From assembly GCA_963975425.1 (NCBI GenBank), contig CAXBGS010000007.1, positions 186,001 through 250,000 of the forward strand: a stretch of 64,000 nucleotides of DNA, given 5' to 3'. Below, in pieces: positions 62,398-64,000 of the stretch; the first letter of the stretch is position 1; every line of letters starts with the position of its first letter. A program made the position numbers and the translations under genes. A model generated the notes under the pieces. That model was not told the DNA's origin, did not search any database, and saw nothing but the letters and a program-made list of their open reading frames with translations. Source of the stretch: CAXBGS01 sp963975425. GTDB lineage: Bacteria; Planctomycetota; Planctomycetia; Pirellulales; Pirellulaceae.

Positions 62398-63606
62398 ATG
62401 ACGAAAATTGAATCGACAACGGAAAAACGGCTGAACTGCCCTATCTGCGACAACAAAGCGAAACGAGTGAGTACGGTCACTCTTGGTGCTTTGCTCAGTG
62501 ATGAGTTTGCCCAGCAGTTCAAGACGGATGAACAATCTTGCTCCGCTTCAGACGGCGAAGGCTGCACTTCAATTCAACGAGACACTGGCTGGCGATTCTG
62601 TCACGCCACAGATTGCGACGTGGTGTATTTCTCGGAAGAACGTGACACGACTTTCAGGAAGTCACAACTCAAGGTTGCGGTGGGTGTCAAAGAAACGGCC
62701 GGAGAGCGGCCTCTCTGCTACTGCTTCAAACACTCGGTGACGAGCATCAAAGACGAACTTCGCACAACAGGTAGCTGTTCAGTCCTTGACGATATTCGGT
62801 CGAAGATGAAAGACCCCGGTTGCCGTTGCGAGACTGAGAATCCATCCGGCTCGTGTTGTTTAGGAAGCGTTGGAAAGGGAATCAAGATCGCTCAGGATGA
62901 GTTAGCGATGAATGATATGGACATGAAAGCACCGCCGAATGCCCCAAAGCTGTCCGGCAATACGGGTGAGAAGATCGCCAAAGCCGGCACAGTTGTTTCG
63001 GCAATCATGGCTTCTGCCTGCTGTTGGTTGCCACTTCTGCTGTTGGCTGTGGGTGTCTCCGGGGCGGGAATCGCAGCAACGCTGGAAGAGTATCGACCCT
63101 ACTTCACGATCATCACGTTCGGCCTTCTTGGTGCTGCGTTCTACTACACATACCGCCCAAAGAAAACTGCTGAGGCCGCTGTAGGGCACGTTTGCTGTGC
63201 GGATGAAGCAGCGGTTGGAGAAGACTGCTGTGTACCAGCCATTGGTCGTTTCAACGTGATGGCAATGAACAAAGTCATGCTGTGGGGTGTGACCGTATTG
63301 GCCGTCGCTTTTCTGTTATTTCCAAATTACATCGAAGTGATTGTCGGCGGTGACGGGAAGTACGTGACGGAGAACATGAACCGGGCCGTCTTCAAAGTAG
63401 AAGGTATGACGTGCGAGGGCTGTTCTGCCATTCTTGCCGAGTCAGTTCGGAAAGTCCCGCGGATATTGGCTGTCGAAGTGGATTACAACAAAGCCGAAGC
63501 CGTTGTCGGAACCGAACTCTGTTGCCCAGTTCCGACCGATGAAGTCTTGGCCGCAATCACCGAAGCTGGCTTTCGTGGGCAAATCATTGAGCAAAGCGAA
63601 AACTGA
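62398..63606 (+). CDS. CopZ-like / MerT / MerP fusion protein
   Basis: A 402-residue protein in three parts. Residues 1-150 resemble the N-terminal Zn/[2Fe-2S] domain of CopZ: 'CPICDNKAKRV' (Cys14, Cys17), 'WRFCHATDCDVVYF' and 'CYCFKHSVTSIKDEL'. Residues 190-312 are MerT-like with membrane helices; 'SACCWLPLLL' (208-209) is the MerT Cys pair, and further CC pairs occur at 266 and 277. Residues 330-400 are a MerP-like HMA domain with G-M-T-C-E-G-C (336-342). It probably imports or relays Hg(II) or Cu(I). The promoter is MerR-type. No merA gene is in the window. Confidence 0.82.
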   Translation: MTKIESTTEKRLNCPICDNKAKRVSTVTLGALLSDEFAQQFKTDEQSCSASDGEGCTSIQRDTGWRFCHATDCDVVYFSEERDTTFRKSQLKVAVGVKETAGERPLCYCFKHSVTSIKDELRTTGSCSVLDDIRSKMKDPGCRCETENPSGSCCLGSVGKGIKIAQDELAMNDMDMKAPPNAPKLSGNTGEKIAKAGTVVSAIMASACCWLPLLLLAVGVSGAGIAATLEEYRPYFTIITFGLLGAAFYYTYRPKKTAEAAVGHVCCADEAAVGEDCCVPAIGRFNVMAMNKVMLWGVTVLAVAFLLFPNYIEVIVGGDGKYVTENMNRAVFKVEGMTCEGCSAILAESVRKVPRILAVEVDYNKAEAVVGTELCCPVPTDEVLAAITEAGFRGQIIEQSEN

Positions 63607-63689
63607 GTGTCGTGCTGACACGGTCGCGGGTTGAACACGCGACGACTTCCACCGTAAGGGAGACCAAAATCTGGGCAGTTCTAAACGGC

Positions 63690-63764
63690 GTGGCAGCGAT
63701 GAGTTTTAGTAGTGTGTCGGTGATTGCGAATGCGTTGAGATTGCCGGCCGCGAAACTTACCTGA
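63690..63764 (+). pseudogene. 3' remnant of a second copA gene
   Basis: Reads 'VAAMSFSSVSVIANALRLPA' then 'AKLT' and a stop. It matches the last 23 residues of CopA (58226-60670) with two or three changes. No start or upstream domain remains, so this is the tail of a deleted or recombined ATPase gene. It sits just past the merT fusion. Confidence 0.85.
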
Positions 63765-63903
63765 CCCTTGACGCAGAGTCCGTCGAATAACTTGGTCAGT
63801 GCAATCGTGAATTCTGAACACCTTCTACCACCATGCAAAGCTTACCTAATCGTAACAAGTGGAACGAAAAACGATCCCACGACGAGTGCGATCAGCCGAG
63901 GCT
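63765..63903. other. intergenic region upstream of the last gene
   Basis: No gene seen. It leads to a CsoR-like site at 63904. Confidence 0.4.
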
Positions 63904-63920
63904 ATACCCGGCATGGGTAT
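63904..63920. promoter_or_regulatory. second CsoR-like site
   Basis: ATACCCGGCATGGGTAT has the same length and ends (ATACC...GGGTAT) as the site in front of copA. It is 51 bp before the next start codon. Confidence 0.6.
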
Positions 63921-63971
63921 GTTGCCGAAGGTTGGAATACGACTCGGCATCATTCCAGGGATTCGGAATCA

Positions 63972-64000
63972 ATGAAACGGAAACTACTTCAGTGGTTGAT
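63972..64000 (+). CDS. start of a gene cut by the window edge
   Basis: ATG at 63972 opens 'MKRKLLQWL', basic then hydrophobic, as at the start of a signal peptide. Its place after a CsoR-like site suggests an exported copper-resistance component such as an efflux or oxidase protein. Only nine codons are visible. Confidence 0.35.

Overview
The window looks like a planctomycete chromosome, most probably of the order Pirellulales. The reasons are an ECF sigma factor gene followed by a Ser/Thr kinase gene with the planctomycete-type N-terminus, a DUF1580 protein (a planctomycete family), many eukaryote-like kinases, and exported proteins of the Rhodopirellula type. The assignment is inferred from gene content only. 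No rRNA or marker gene is present to confirm it.

Layout. 1-3.8 kb is ordinary core sequence: kinase N-terminus, ECF sigma factor, YgfZ-like protein and a squalene-cyclase-fold protein. A tRNA-fMet gene at 4374-4447, with its own promoter, is followed directly by a tyrosine integrase. From there to at least 57 kb the sequence reads as a large integrative element. 5.9-14.4 kb carries mobility genes: a DUF1580 protein, a degenerate MT-A70 protein, a VirD4-type coupling protein and two winged-helix proteins of possible replication-relaxation type. No VirB genes and no recognisable relaxase were found. 14.5-24 kb is a phospho-signalling block: an HTH-pseudokinase, a membrane-anchored Cas4-like protein, a kinase, a coiled-coil membrane protein, a RepB-type primase, and a kinase/PP2C/vWA operon resembling the TerY-P triad. 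24-34 kb is a plasmid-like core: a second tyrosine recombinase, three iterons with exact 33-bp spacing, RepA, ParA with a small partner, and an AAA ATPase. Two related GC-rich noncoding modules with long hairpins lie in this part.

34-39 kb holds a DsbD-alpha lipoprotein with an exported partner, then a DUF932/YkgJ/zinc-ribbon run. 39-54.5 kb is a defence island: a 1400-residue STAND NTPase with an N-terminal Cap4/DUF4297-like nuclease; a group of three competence-gene relatives (CoiA-like, RecQ fused to a ComF-like PRTase, DprA); a bacterial ubiquitin-like operon (multi-ubiquitin/E2, JAB-E1, DUF6527) whose last gene is split by an IS3 element and has lost its middle; a sigma-like factor with an ImmA/IrrE protease; and RadC. 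55-57.2 kb has a membrane protein and a PLP enzyme of unknown role.

57.7-64 kb is a metal-resistance block: a four-helix copper-binding protein divergent from a CopA-type ATPase, a VOC protein, and a ynfA-merR operon divergent from a CopZ/MerT/MerP fusion that has a MerR-type promoter. It ends with a 75-bp remnant of a second copA and a gene start cut by the window edge. One 17-bp CsoR-like site lies upstream of copA and another upstream of that last gene. No CRISPR array was seen, and no second copy of the tRNA 3' end was found, so the far end of the element is probably outside the window.
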